DNA of 64,000 nt from Saccharothrix sp. ALI-22-I (GCF_001984175.1 NZ_MTQP01000057.1:158101-222100), one strand, 5' to 3'; shown: positions 36,386 to 44,789, numbered from the stretch's first letter. Numbers and translations are program-made. Notes: generated by a model from the sequence alone, not told the origin.

Positions 36386-36423
36386 GCGGCCCGCACCCGA
36401 CCACCCGGTCGGGTGCGGGCCGC
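36386..36423. terminator. Very strong hairpin terminator after the ene-reductase
   Basis: A 17-bp perfect stem (36386-36402 with 36407-36423, starting GCGGCCCGCACC) around the 4-base loop ACCC, beginning nine bp after the stop codon. The stem is entirely GC-rich and works on either strand. No U-tract. Confidence 0.85.
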
Positions 36424-36458
36424 CGTGCGTTCCGCACGCCACGTGACCGCGTGGTCGA

Positions 36459-37306
36459 ATGCGTTTCGCGGGGTCACTCGGCACTGTCGTGATCAGCGAC
36501 GGCGTCGACCCGGTGACGGTCCTGCTCGGATCACCACCGCTGCTCGGCACGGTGTTCGGTCTCGTGGTGGCCTCGCTGTGGCTCGCGGGCGCCCGGCGGG
36601 CGCCCGGTCGCGTGGCGCCGACCTCGGACGGGGGTGAGAGCGGCTTCGGTCGCGGCTTCGCCACTGGTGTGCTCCTCGTGTGCACCCCTGGCGTCCCGCT
36701 GCTGCTGGCGACCTCGGTCAACGGCATCGACGACCACCGCGACCTGGCCCGCGCCTGGGCGTCGGGAGGCGTCCTGCTCGCCCTGTCGGTGGTCGCGGGC
36801 GTGGCGGTGGGACTGCACGAACTGCTGGTGAAGCGCTCGGACCGGACCGGGCGAGCGAGCCCGGAGGAGTTCCTGAGGCGAGATCGGCGGTCCGCGCTGG
36901 CGGCCGCCGTGGTCACCTCGCTCGTGGTCGCCATGTGCAGTGTCCTGGCGGCCACGCTCGCTGCCACCCTGGGGGGTCACGTCGGTGAGCGCATCGCGAT
37001 CTCCCAGGGGTTCCCGACGGTCGCGCACCCTTTGCTGCCGCCGTTGTCCACGCACATGCCCTGGACCCTCACCGCCGAAACCTGCCGTTGCTGGTCGCGG
37101 TCAGCCTGGTGCTCGCGGTGCTGTTCGGCGTGGCGGTGCTCAGCACCCGGGCGTGGACCCGCTTCGGGGTAGCCCGCCTGGTCCTCGCCCTGGCGGGACG
37201 GCTGCCGCTGCGGACCGTCGCCTTCCTGGCCGGAGCCAACGCGTGTCGATCAGCCTCGACCGTGAGGACTCCTGGATCAGACCTGTCTCCAATGGGGCCT
37301 ACCTGA
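36459..37306 (+). pseudogene. Frameshifted membrane remnant resembling NACHT-protein C-terminus
   Basis: The first frame (36459-37172) encodes several membrane segments (VLLGSPPLLGTVFGLVVASL; LAAAVVTSLVVAMCS). Near 37078-37082 the protein-like signal moves to another frame, which continues PLLVAVSLVLAVLFGVAVLS, then RAWTRFGVARLVLALAGRLP and LRTVAFL. This last pattern is the conserved tail of actinobacterial NACHT/STAND membrane proteins, which normally continues with a FRHA-type end that is absent here. I read it as a frameshifted, truncated remnant whose N-terminal NTPase is gone. Two overlapping small genes are the alternative. Confidence 0.5.
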
Positions 37307-37782
37307 ACATCGGAGCCCGTCGCGTCGATCTCGCCGAGTTGGCTGCGGAGTACGGGAAGAAGGCATCCGAAGCGTGGCTCCGCCGCGATCGCTCGCTGCC
37401 GGTGGACGCCCTGATCGACGGCGTCAGCGCGGAGGAGTGCGCCACGATCGCCGAGGATGGCGACCGGCCGTCCATAAGGGCGGTCTACGACATCCGGGGA
37501 ACCCGTCCCACGGTCGAGGAGATCAACCGCATCGCCGACTGCGGCGGTGCGCTCGGTGTGCTCGTCGACGAGACAGCGGCGGCGGAGCTCGGCCCTCGGA
37601 AGGACGAATTGCCGGTCTCGGTCGACGTGGCGTTCCTGCGGGACCTCTCCGCGAGCATCGAACCCGACTGCGCGACGGCGATCGGTGCGGACAGCGACCG
37701 AGAAACCCTGGCGACCTGCGTGTCGGCCCTGGCCGCGGCGGAGAATTTCCGGATGGGCATCGTGAGCGTGCGCAACCCTTGA
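37243..37782 (+). CDS. Unknown protein, 179 aa
   Basis: From a GTG at 37243, overlapping the end of the membrane remnant. The coding signal is good (SISLDREDSWIRPVSNGAYL, then AEYGKKASEAWLRRDRSLPV and VYDIRGTRPTVEEINRI). No signal peptide, membrane segment or catalytic motif is seen, and I do not recognise a family. Acidic and soluble. It could be an immunity-like or regulatory protein, but nothing shows it. Confidence 0.5.
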   Translation: MSISLDREDSWIRPVSNGAYLNIGARRVDLAELAAEYGKKASEAWLRRDRSLPVDALIDGVSAEECATIAEDGDRPSIRAVYDIRGTRPTVEEINRIADCGGALGVLVDETAAAELGPRKDELPVSVDVAFLRDLSASIEPDCATAIGADSDRETLATCVSALAAAENFRMGIVSVRNP

Positions 37783-37970
37783 GCCCACCGGCGCAGGTGC
37801 GCGGTAATGGGTGATCGGCGTGACAACGGGCGTCCGAGCGGGTCGATTCGGGCAGGACTCCGCCCGTTCCTGTGTGTTCGGTCAGGCAAAGCGGGCAGAA
37901 CTCGGGCATTGTTCACCTGGGTGTGGCGGTGGCCACACTGTTTCCCCGGTGTTACACCTTATGCGCGGCC

Positions 37971-38000
37971 CGAACGGGCAGTGACGGTCCGAGCGGGCAG
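37971..38000. promoter_or_regulatory. Direct repeats upstream of the DeoR gene
   Basis: CGAACGGGCAG (37971-37981) and CGAGCGGGCAG (37990-38000) are near-identical direct repeats 19 bp apart, about two helical turns. A third GCGGGCAG is at 37891-37898, and an inverted pair GTGTGG/CCACAC spans 37921-37938. DeoR proteins often bind direct repeats, so autoregulation is plausible. Confidence 0.4.
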
Positions 38001-38008
38001 GAGGCGAT

Positions 38009-38770
38009 ATGCGGGCGGACGAACGCAAGCGCCGCATCCTGGCCCGCGCCCGGGCCGACGGCCGGGTCGACGTCGCCGAGATCGCGGCCGAACTGGAGGT
38101 CGCGCAGGAGACCGTGCGCCGCGACCTGCGCCTGCTGGACGAGCACGGCCTGGTCCGCCGCACGCACGGTGGCGCGTTCCCGGTGGAGAGCGCCGGGTAC
38201 GAGACCGGGCTGAAGTTCCGGTCCGCGTCGATGGTGCCGGAGAAGCGGCGGATCGCCCGCGTCGCCGCGGACCGGCTCGGCGACGCGGAGACGGTGTTCA
38301 TCGACGAGGGCTACACACCCCAGCTCGTCGCCGAGTCCCTGCCCACCGGCAGGCCGTTGACGGTGATCACCGCATCGCTGCCGACCGCCGCGGTGCTGTC
38401 CGAAGTCCCTTCCGCGACCGTGCTGCTGCTCGGTGGGCGGGTCCGCGGCCGCACACTCGCGACCGTGGACCACTGGGCCACCCGCATGCTGTCGGACATG
38501 GTGATCGACCTCGCCTACATCGGGGCGAACGGTATCTCCCGCGAGCACGGCCTCACCACGCCCGACCCGGCGGTGGGCGCGGTCAAGGCGCAGGCCTTGG
38601 CCTCGGCCCGGCGGCGGATCTTCGTCGGCGTGCACACCAAGTTCGGCGTGGCGAGCTTCCACCGGTTCGGTGACATCGCCGACCTGGAGGCGGTCGTCAC
38701 CGACTCCGCGTTACCCGCCGGCGAGGCACACCGCTACTCGCTGCTCGGGCCGAAAGTCGTCCGGACCTAA
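38009..38770 (+). CDS. DeoR/GlpR-family transcriptional regulator
   Basis: A 253-aa regulator. The N-terminal winged helix has ERKRRILARARADGRVDVAE, then LEVAQETVRRDLRLLDEHGL and RTHGGAF, the DeoR signature. The C-terminal sugar-phosphate-sensing domain has VFIDEGYTPQLVAE, LAYIGANGISREHGLTT and VGVHTKFG. It is directly upstream of a sugar/polyol ABC operon and likely controls it in response to a phosphorylated sugar. AGGAGG precedes the ATG. Confidence 0.92.
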   Translation: MRADERKRRILARARADGRVDVAEIAAELEVAQETVRRDLRLLDEHGLVRRTHGGAFPVESAGYETGLKFRSASMVPEKRRIARVAADRLGDAETVFIDEGYTPQLVAESLPTGRPLTVITASLPTAAVLSEVPSATVLLLGGRVRGRTLATVDHWATRMLSDMVIDLAYIGANGISREHGLTTPDPAVGAVKAQALASARRRIFVGVHTKFGVASFHRFGDIADLEAVVTDSALPAGEAHRYSLLGPKVVRT

Positions 38771-38846
38771 ACCAACCCCCGATCCCCAGCCCTAGACCCC
38801 AGCGCACCAGGGGTCTGGTTCCGCTCGCCCTAAGGAAGGCAAGACG

Positions 38847-40190
38847 ATGAAGTCATTCCGGTATGGCGGCCTGGCGGCCGCGGTGCTCCTGGCGACGACC
38901 GCGTGCGCCGGCGCGGGCGGCGGGGGCGGCGGATCGGCCGACTCGATCAACGTCCTCATGGTGAACAACCCGCAGATGCAGGACCTGCAGAAGCTCACCG
39001 CGGACAACTTCACCAAGGACACCGGCATCACGGTCAACTTCACCGTCCTGCCCGAGAACGACGTCCGCGACAAGATCAGCCAGGACTTCTCCAGCCAGGC
39101 CGGCCAGTACGACGTGGCCACGATCAGCAACTACGAGACGCCGATCTACGCCAAGAACGGCTGGCTCACCCCGATGGACGACTTCTTCGCCAAGGACACC
39201 GGCTTCGACCAGGACGACATCCTGGAGCCGATCCGCGCGTCGCTGACCGCCGCCGACGGCAAGGTGTACGCCGAGCCGTTCTACGGCGAGTCGTCGTTCC
39301 TCATGTACCGCAAGGACGTGCTGGACGCCAAGGGCCTCACCATGCCGGACAAGCCGACGTGGCAGCAGGTCGCCGACATCGCCGCCCAGGTCGACGGCGC
39401 GCAGCCCGGTATGAAGGGCATCTGCCTGCGCGGCCAGCCCGGCTGGGGCCAGCTCATGGCGCCGCTGACGACCGTGGTCAACACCTTCGGCGGCACGTGG
39501 TTCACCAAGGACTGGCAGGCGCAGGTCAACGCGCCGGAGTTCAAGGAGGCCACGAAGTTCTACGTCGACCTGGTCCGCGCGCACGGTGAGGCGGGCGCGC
39601 CGCAGGCCGGGTTCGCCGAGTGCCTGAACAACATGACCCAGGGCAAGGTCGCCATGTGGTACGACGCCACGGTCGCCGCGGGTCTGCTGGAGGCCGACGA
39701 CTCTCCGGTGAAGGGCAAGCTGGGCTTCGCCCAGGCGCCGACGGTGAAGACCGAGAGCTCGGCGTGGCTCTACACCTGGGCGTTCGGCATCCAGAAGGCC
39801 AGCAAGAAGGCCGACAACGCGTGGAAGTTCGTGTCCTGGGCGTCCGGCAAGGGCTACGAGGAACTGGTCGGCAAGAACCTGGGCTGGTCCAACGTGCCGG
39901 ACGGCAAGCGTTCGTCGACCTACCAGCGGCCCGAGTACCTGGCGGCGGGCAGCTCGTTCGCCAAGCAGGCGGAGGCGGCCATCGCGGGCGCCAAGCCGAC
40001 CGACCCCGGCGTGCAGGAACGGCCGGTGAGCGGCATCCAGTTCGTCGGCATACCCGAGTTCACCGACCTGGGCACACAGGTGTCGCAGAAGATCAGCGCT
40101 GCCATCGCCGGAGCGACCACGGTGGACGCCGCGCTGGACGAGAGCCAGGCGTTGGCCGAGGCGGTCGCGAAGAAGTACCGGGGGAACTGA
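38847..40190 (+). CDS. Polyol/sugar ABC transporter substrate-binding lipoprotein
   Basis: A 447-aa extracellular solute-binding protein. MKSFRYGGLAAAVLLATTAC carries a lipobox, followed by a Gly/Ser linker. Family features are DTGITVNFTVLPENDVRDKI, YDVATISNYETPIY, AEPFYGESSFLMYRKDVL and AMWYDATVAAG. It resembles SmoE/MtlE-type binding proteins for sorbitol, mannitol and related polyols; ligand is inferred. GGAAGGC precedes the ATG. Its stop is linked by TGATG to an 11-codon frame that leads into the permease gene. Confidence 0.9.
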   Translation: MKSFRYGGLAAAVLLATTACAGAGGGGGGSADSINVLMVNNPQMQDLQKLTADNFTKDTGITVNFTVLPENDVRDKISQDFSSQAGQYDVATISNYETPIYAKNGWLTPMDDFFAKDTGFDQDDILEPIRASLTAADGKVYAEPFYGESSFLMYRKDVLDAKGLTMPDKPTWQQVADIAAQVDGAQPGMKGICLRGQPGWGQLMAPLTTVVNTFGGTWFTKDWQAQVNAPEFKEATKFYVDLVRAHGEAGAPQAGFAECLNNMTQGKVAMWYDATVAAGLLEADDSPVKGKLGFAQAPTVKTESSAWLYTWAFGIQKASKKADNAWKFVSWASGKGYEELVGKNLGWSNVPDGKRSSTYQRPEYLAAGSSFAKQAEAAIAGAKPTDPGVQERPVSGIQFVGIPEFTDLGTQVSQKISAAIAGATTVDAALDESQALAEAVAKKYRGN

Positions 40191-40225
40191 TGAGCAACCC
40201 CACCCCCATCGGGAGGACCCGGTGA
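40190..40225 (+). CDS. 11-aa bridging mini-ORF
   Basis: ATG at 40190 shares its A with the TGA of the binding-protein gene (TGATG). The frame reads MSNPTPIGRTR and its stop overlaps the permease start (GTGA). The ribosome site GGGAGG for the permease lies inside it. It may keep ribosomes moving between cistrons, or it may simply be a spacer. Confidence 0.4.
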   Translation: MSNPTPIGRTR

Positions 40226-41169
40226 CCGCCGTGCGGGAGGCCGTGGCGCGGGCCGAGCCCAAGCCCCCGGCGCGGACGGGGCAGGTGAAGGCGGCGGCGC
40301 GCTGGGTACGGCGGGCCCCGCTCCTGCCCGCCCTGATCTTCACGATCGTGGTCACCCAGCTGCCGTTCGTGGCCACGCTGGTGATCTCGCTGATGCGGTG
40401 GAATTCCCTCGATCCGACGAACCGCGGTTTCGCCGGTGTGGACAACTACACCGCCGTGTTCACCGATCCGGACCTGCGTTCGGCCATCGGCACGACCGTG
40501 CTGCTCACCGTGACCGTCGTGTTCGTCAGCCTGGTCCTCGGACTCGTGCTGGCGCTGTTGCTGGACCGCAAGTTCGCCGGACGCGGCCTGGTGCGCACGA
40601 TGCTCATCGCGCCGTTCCTGGTGGTGCCGGTCGCCGCCGCGCTGCTGTGGAAGCACGCGCTCTACAACCCGGAATACGGCCTGCTCAACGGTGTGCTGAC
40701 GTGGCTGTTCGGCGCCGACGCGCCGCAGCCGGAGTGGATCAGCGGGATGCCGCTGATCGCGGTCGAGGCGTCGCTGGTGTGGCAGTGGACGCCGTTCATG
40801 ATGCTGATCCTGTTGGCGGGCCTGCAAAGCCGCCCGCAGGACGCGGTCGAGGCCGCGCGCATCGACGGCGCCACGGCGTGGCAGGTGTTCCGCTACCTGA
40901 CGCTGCCGCACCTGCGGCAGTACCTGGAGCTGGGCGCGCTGCTCGGGTCGATCTACATCGTGCAGAACTTCGACGCCGTCTTCACCATCACGTCCGGCGG
41001 CCTGGGCACGGCGAACCTGCCTTACACGATCTACCAGACGTTCTACCAGGCGCACGACTACGGCCAGGCGTCGGCGGCGGGCGTGGTCGTGGTGGTCGGG
41101 TCGATCGTCATCGCCACGTTCGCGTTGCGCGTGGTGTCGTCGCTGCTGCGCGAGGAGGTGCGGGGATGA
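40222..41169 (+). CDS. ABC transporter permease (MalF type)
   Basis: A 315-aa inner-membrane permease with six membrane segments. The EAA loop reads EAARIDGATAWQVFRYLTLP, then HLRQYLELG. The N-terminus up to about residue 30 is cytoplasmic. The GTG start is preceded by GGGAGGACCC. It pairs with the permease at 41320 to transport the polyol or sugar captured by the binding protein. The stop is immediately overlapped by the first unit of the 77-bp repeat. Confidence 0.92.
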   Translation: MTAVREAVARAEPKPPARTGQVKAAARWVRRAPLLPALIFTIVVTQLPFVATLVISLMRWNSLDPTNRGFAGVDNYTAVFTDPDLRSAIGTTVLLTVTVVFVSLVLGLVLALLLDRKFAGRGLVRTMLIAPFLVVPVAAALLWKHALYNPEYGLLNGVLTWLFGADAPQPEWISGMPLIAVEASLVWQWTPFMMLILLAGLQSRPQDAVEAARIDGATAWQVFRYLTLPHLRQYLELGALLGSIYIVQNFDAVFTITSGGLGTANLPYTIYQTFYQAHDYGQASAAGVVVVVGSIVIATFALRVVSSLLREEVRG

Positions 41170-41319
41170 GCGAGCTTGCGAGCGAATCGTTCAACACAGT
41201 GCCCTGTGCTCTTGCCACGCCGAGCGCTAGCGAGGTGTGCGCATGAGCGAGCTTGCGAGCGAATCGTTCAACACAGTGCCCTGTGCTCTTGCCACGCCGA
41301 GCGCTAGCGAGGTGTGCGC
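41166..41319 (+). repeat. Perfect tandem duplication of a 77-bp coupling cassette
   Basis: Two identical 77-bp units, 41166-41242 and 41243-41319, lie between the two permease genes. Each begins ATGAGCGAGCTTGCGAGCGA and ends GAGGTGTGCGC. Each encodes a 26-aa frame (MSELASESFNTV, then PCALATPSASEVCA). Unit 1 runs from the ATG at 41166, which overlaps the permease stop as ATGA, to a TGA at 41244-41246 overlapping the ATG of unit 2. Unit 2 ends in a TGA at 41321-41323 overlapping the ATG of the second permease. Thus the ATGA coupling is preserved across each copy. Confidence 0.92.
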
Positions 41320-42120
41320 ATGAGCAGGATTCTGGGTGTGGCCGCGTGGTTCGCCGGCCTGCTGTTCTTCGCGCCGGTGGCGTGGATGGTGCTCACCTCG
41401 CTGCACAGCGAGCCGGACGCGGCGACGAACCCGCCGTCGTTGGCCGCGCCCGTCACGTTCGACAGCTACGCCGAGTTCTTCGACTCCGAACCGTGGCCGC
41501 CGCTGATCAACTCGCTGAGCGCGTCCGTCGGCTCGACGGTGCTGGTGCTGCTGCTGGCGATCCCGGCGGCGTACGCGCTCTCGATCAAGAAGGTCGAGAA
41601 GTGGTCGGACGTGCTGTTCTTCTTCCTGTCCACCAAGATGCTGCCGGTCGTCGCCGGTCTGCTGCCGATCTACCTGGTCGCGCAGTACACCGGGATGCTG
41701 GACAACATCTCGTTCCTGGTCGTGCTCTACACGTCGATGAACCTGCCGATCGCGGTGTGGCTGATGCGGTCGTTCCTGGCCGAGGTGCCGGGGGAGATCC
41801 TGGAGGCCGCCGCGCTGGACGGCGCGGGCCTGGTCACCACGCTGCGCCGGGTGGTCGCGCCGGTCGCCATGCCCGGTATCGCGGCGACGTCGTTGATCTG
41901 CTTCATCTTCAGCTGGAACGAGCTGCTGTTCGCCCGCGTGCTGACCGGTGTGGTGGCGGGCACCGCGCCGGTCTACCTCACCGGGTTCGTCACCAGCCAG
42001 GGGTTGTTCCTGGCCAAGGTGTGCGCCGCCGCCGTGGTGGTGTCGCTGCCGGTGCTCGTCGCCGGGTTCGCCGCCCAGGACAAGCTGGTCCAGGGCCTCT
42101 CGCTGGGAGCCGTGAAGTGA
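41320..42120 (+). CDS. ABC transporter permease (MalG type)
   Basis: A 266-aa membrane protein with six segments and the EAA loop EAAALDGAGLVTTLRRVVAP. It starts MSRILGVAAWFAGLLFF at the ATG that closes the second 77-bp repeat; a GTG two codons earlier would start inside the repeat. Together with the first permease it forms the channel. No ATPase gene is in the operon, so a shared MsiK-type ATPase encoded elsewhere is probably used, as in streptomycetes. Confidence 0.92.
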   Translation: MSRILGVAAWFAGLLFFAPVAWMVLTSLHSEPDAATNPPSLAAPVTFDSYAEFFDSEPWPPLINSLSASVGSTVLVLLLAIPAAYALSIKKVEKWSDVLFFFLSTKMLPVVAGLLPIYLVAQYTGMLDNISFLVVLYTSMNLPIAVWLMRSFLAEVPGEILEAAALDGAGLVTTLRRVVAPVAMPGIAATSLICFIFSWNELLFARVLTGVVAGTAPVYLTGFVTSQGLFLAKVCAAAVVVSLPVLVAGFAAQDKLVQGLSLGAVK

Positions 42121-43106
42121 AAGCAGCCGTGATCACCGGGGTCGGCGCGGTGGAGGTGGCCGAGGTGCCGGACCCGACGCCCGGCCCGCGCCAGGTCGTC
42201 GTGGACGTCGCGGCGTGCGGGCTGTGCGGCACCGACCTGCACATCCTGCAAGGCGAGTTCGCGCCCACCCTGCCGGTGGTGCCCGGCCACGAGTTCGCGG
42301 GCGTGATCGTCGAGATCGGGTCGGACGTCACCGAGGTCGTGGTGGGCGACCGGGTCGCGGTGGACCCGTCGCTGTACTGCCACGAGTGCCGGATGTGCCG
42401 GTCGGGGCGCAACAACCTGTGCGAGCGGTGGGCGGCGATCGGCGTCACGACCGGGGGCGGTGCGGCCGAGTACGCGCTGGCCCCGGTGGCGAACTGCGTG
42501 AAGCTGCCCGACCACGTGCGCACCGAGGACGCCGCGCTGATCGAGCCGCTGTCGTGCGCGGTGCGCGGTTACGACGTGCTGCGCTCGCAGATGGCCAGCC
42601 GGGTGCTGATCTACGGCTCGGGCACGATGGGCCTGATGATGCTGCAGCTCGGCAAGCTCACCGGCGCGTCGTCCATCGAGGTGGTCGACCTCAACCCGGA
42701 GCGCCTGGCCACGGCCGAACTGCTGGGCGTCACGGGCACCGCGACATCGGCCGACGAGCTGGACCGGCCGGGGGGTTGGGACGTCGTCATCGACGCCACC
42801 GGCAACGAGAAGGCCATCCAGGACGGGCTCGGTCGGGTCGCGAAGGGCGGCACGTTCCTCCAGTTCGGCGTCTCCGACTACGCGGCGCGGGTCACCATCG
42901 ACCCGTACCGCATCTACAACCAGGAGATCACCATCACCGGTTCGATGGCGGTGCTGCACTCGTTCGAACGGGCGGCGGACCTGTTCGCCACCGGTGTGCT
43001 CGACCCCGAGGTGTTCATCAGCGACCGCCTGCCGCTGGTGGACTACGCCTCCGCCCTGGCCCGGTTCCAGGCGGGACAGGGGCGCAAGATCCAGGTGCTG
43101 CCCTAG
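42117..43106 (+). CDS. Zinc-dependent alcohol/polyol dehydrogenase (MDR)
   Basis: A 329-aa medium-chain dehydrogenase starting at a GTG that overlaps the permease stop (GTGA). Zinc ligands are visible: the catalytic Cys in CGLCGTDLHI and His/Glu in PGHEFAGV, plus the structural site CHECRMCRSGRNNLC. The Rossmann motif is GSGTMGLMMLQ. It probably oxidises the imported polyol (sorbitol, arabitol or similar) to a ketose. Being the last gene of the uptake operon supports that. A hairpin terminator follows. Confidence 0.9.
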   Translation: MKAAVITGVGAVEVAEVPDPTPGPRQVVVDVAACGLCGTDLHILQGEFAPTLPVVPGHEFAGVIVEIGSDVTEVVVGDRVAVDPSLYCHECRMCRSGRNNLCERWAAIGVTTGGGAAEYALAPVANCVKLPDHVRTEDAALIEPLSCAVRGYDVLRSQMASRVLIYGSGTMGLMMLQLGKLTGASSIEVVDLNPERLATAELLGVTGTATSADELDRPGGWDVVIDATGNEKAIQDGLGRVAKGGTFLQFGVSDYAARVTIDPYRIYNQEITITGSMAVLHSFERAADLFATGVLDPEVFISDRLPLVDYASALARFQAGQGRKIQVLP

Positions 43107-43117
43107 CCGGTACAGGG

Positions 43118-43160
43118 CTCGGCCCCGGTCACTCCACTGTGGAGGAGTGCCGGGGCCGAG
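43118..43160. terminator. Bidirectional hairpin terminator
   Basis: CTCGGCCCCGGTCACTCC (43118-43135) pairs with GGAGTGCCGGGGCCGAG (43144-43160) with one bulged T and an 8-base loop. It lies between the convergent dehydrogenase and surface-protein genes. Confidence 0.85.
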
Positions 43161-43184
43161 TCGTGTGCCGTACTGGTCGCCGTA

Positions 43185-43844
43185 CTAGTTGTTGGCCGCC
43201 CGCCGACGCAGGACGATCAGCAGGGCCGCGCCACCGCCGAGCAGGACGACGCCGATCACCAACGGGATCGCGATGCTCGCGCCCGTGTCGGCCAGGCCAC
43301 CCGTGTCGGCCACCGGCACGATCGCGGGCGCCGTCGTGGTGGTCGTCGTCGTGCTGGTGGGCGACTCCGACGTGGTCGTCTCCGAGGTCGGAGTGGTCGA
43401 CTCGGTCGTGGTGGTCGTCGTCGCGTCCGTGGTGGTGGTCGTGGTGGTGGTGGTCGTCGTCGTGCTGGAGGTCGTGGGGGCCACCACGCACGCCTCGACG
43501 GTCTTCGTCTCCTTGAAGGAGAACTGGTTGCCGTCGTGCGCGGTCACCTCGACGACGAATTCACGCTTGACGTCGCCGGTGGCGGAGTAGCTGCCCTCGA
43601 AGCTCGCGCCGAAGTCCTTGTTCTCCACCTCCTTGTCGTCGACCGTGACCTTGATGTGGTTCGCCTTGCCGTTGTAGCTCTGGGCGTAGGCCACGAGCTT
43701 GACGGTGAGGCTGGCCGTGCCATCCGCGCACTTCGCGGTCAGCGTGGGGGTGTGCGCCGAGGCCGGAAATGCCATGACCAACGTGGTCGTCGCGATGGCC
43801 GCGGCAACTCCGATGGTCGCGCCGACGACGCGTGCGAGCTGCAT
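43185..43844 (-). CDS. Sortase-anchored surface protein with LADTG motif
   Basis: A 219-aa exported protein. Signal MQLARVVGATIGVAAAIA with cleavage near ASAHT. A domain of about 95 residues with two cysteines (AKCADG, VEACVV) is followed by a Thr-rich stalk of about 60 residues (TTTSSTTTT-like). The sorting signal is LADTG, then a membrane segment and RRR. LAxTG is the preference of class E sortases in high-GC actinobacteria. The stalk DNA is a run of GTC/GTG-type codons and may be length-variable. It is a paralogue of the next gene upstream. Confidence 0.82.
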   Translation of the reverse strand: MQLARVVGATIGVAAAIATTTLVMAFPASAHTPTLTAKCADGTASLTVKLVAYAQSYNGKANHIKVTVDDKEVENKDFGASFEGSYSATGDVKREFVVEVTAHDGNQFSFKETKTVEACVVAPTTSSTTTTTTTTTTTTDATTTTTTESTTPTSETTTSESPTSTTTTTTTAPAIVPVADTGGLADTGASIAIPLVIGVVLLGGGAALLIVLRRRAANN

Positions 43845-43964
43845 GAGGTACTCCTGAGGGAAGGGCAGAGGAGAAACGCGCTCACCTTAACCGGGGGCAA
43901 TTAAACACCCGAATGGGGTAGTGATGATCACTTTATGTGAGGAAAGACGGTCATTTTCCGCGCC

Positions 43965-44789
43965 CTAGCCCTGGATCCGGCGTCGCAGCACGATGAGCAC
44001 GACGATGCCGCCGGCAAGGAGCAGCACGCCGAGTACCAAGGGGACGATCACGTCCGCGCCGGTGTCCGGCAGATCGCTGTCGCTGGCGGCGGGCACCACG
44101 ACCGCCTTCGGCCGCGTGGTGGGCCAGTCGAACGTCAACGGCGTCGTGGTCGTGGTCGTGGTCTCCGCGGTGGTCGTGGTCGTCGCTTCGGGCGTGGTGG
44201 TTACGACAACCGGCGCCACGGTGGTGGTTTCCACCGGCTTCACGGGTTTCGTCGCCACCGGCTTCGTCTCGGGCGGAACGGGCGGGGCGGGGGGTGCGGG
44301 CGGGGCGGGCGGTGCCACGCACGGCTGGACGGTGAACGTCTTGGTGAACGACCAGCCCCGCGGGGGGTAACCGCCCGGCGGGTAACCGCCCGGCGACGGG
44401 TAACCGCCCGGGTAGGAGTACGCGTACGGGTACGGGTACCGGTAGGCGTACGGGTACGCGTGCTGGTAGGAGGAGGCAGAGGGGTCGTCCCACGCGTAGA
44501 CGGTCACCGTGAACACGTGCTGCGTGGTTCCCGCGCTGCGGTAGGTCTTCGTGTACGAGTCGCGGAATTCCTTGCTCGCGATCGGCTGACCGTTGTCGTG
44601 GACCTTGAGCCAGTTGGACTGCCTGCCGTCGTAGCGGGTCAGGGCGACGGTGAGTCTGGCCTCGTCGCCGACGCACTCGGCCTTGATCGCCGCGGTGTGC
44701 GCGGAGGCCGGGACGGCGGCCATCAGGCTCAGTGACGCGACGGCCGCCGCGACGCAAAGGGGAGCCCGTACGGCCCGTGCGAACTGCAT
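43965..44789 (-). CDS. Sortase-anchored surface protein with LPDTG motif and Tyr/Pro repeats
   Basis: A 274-aa paralogue of the 43185 gene: signal MQFARAVRAPLCVAAAVA, then ASAHTAAIKAECVGD. It differs by an inserted Tyr/Pro-rich tract (YPYAYRYPYPYAYSYPG, then GGYPPGGYPP) and a Pro/Ala stretch before the Thr-rich stalk. The C-terminus has LPDTG, a hydrophobic segment and RRR. The ATG at 44789 is preferred over an upstream one by position of the signal peptide. It should be covalently bound to the cell wall. No sortase gene is in the window. Confidence 0.82.
   Translation of the reverse strand: MQFARAVRAPLCVAAAVASLSLMAAVPASAHTAAIKAECVGDEARLTVALTRYDGRQSNWLKVHDNGQPIASKEFRDSYTKTYRSAGTTQHVFTVTVYAWDDPSASSYQHAYPYAYRYPYPYAYSYPGGYPSPGGYPPGGYPPRGWSFTKTFTVQPCVAPPAPPAPPAPPVPPETKPVATKPVKPVETTTVAPVVVTTTPEATTTTTAETTTTTTTPLTFDWPTTRPKAVVVPAASDSDLPDTGADVIVPLVLGVLLLAGGIVVLIVLRRRIQG

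Noticed and set aside
43331..43470. GTC/GTG-rich stretch resembling a microsatellite
   Set aside because: It is the coding region of a Thr-rich stalk in a surface protein, read in frame; codon use explains it.
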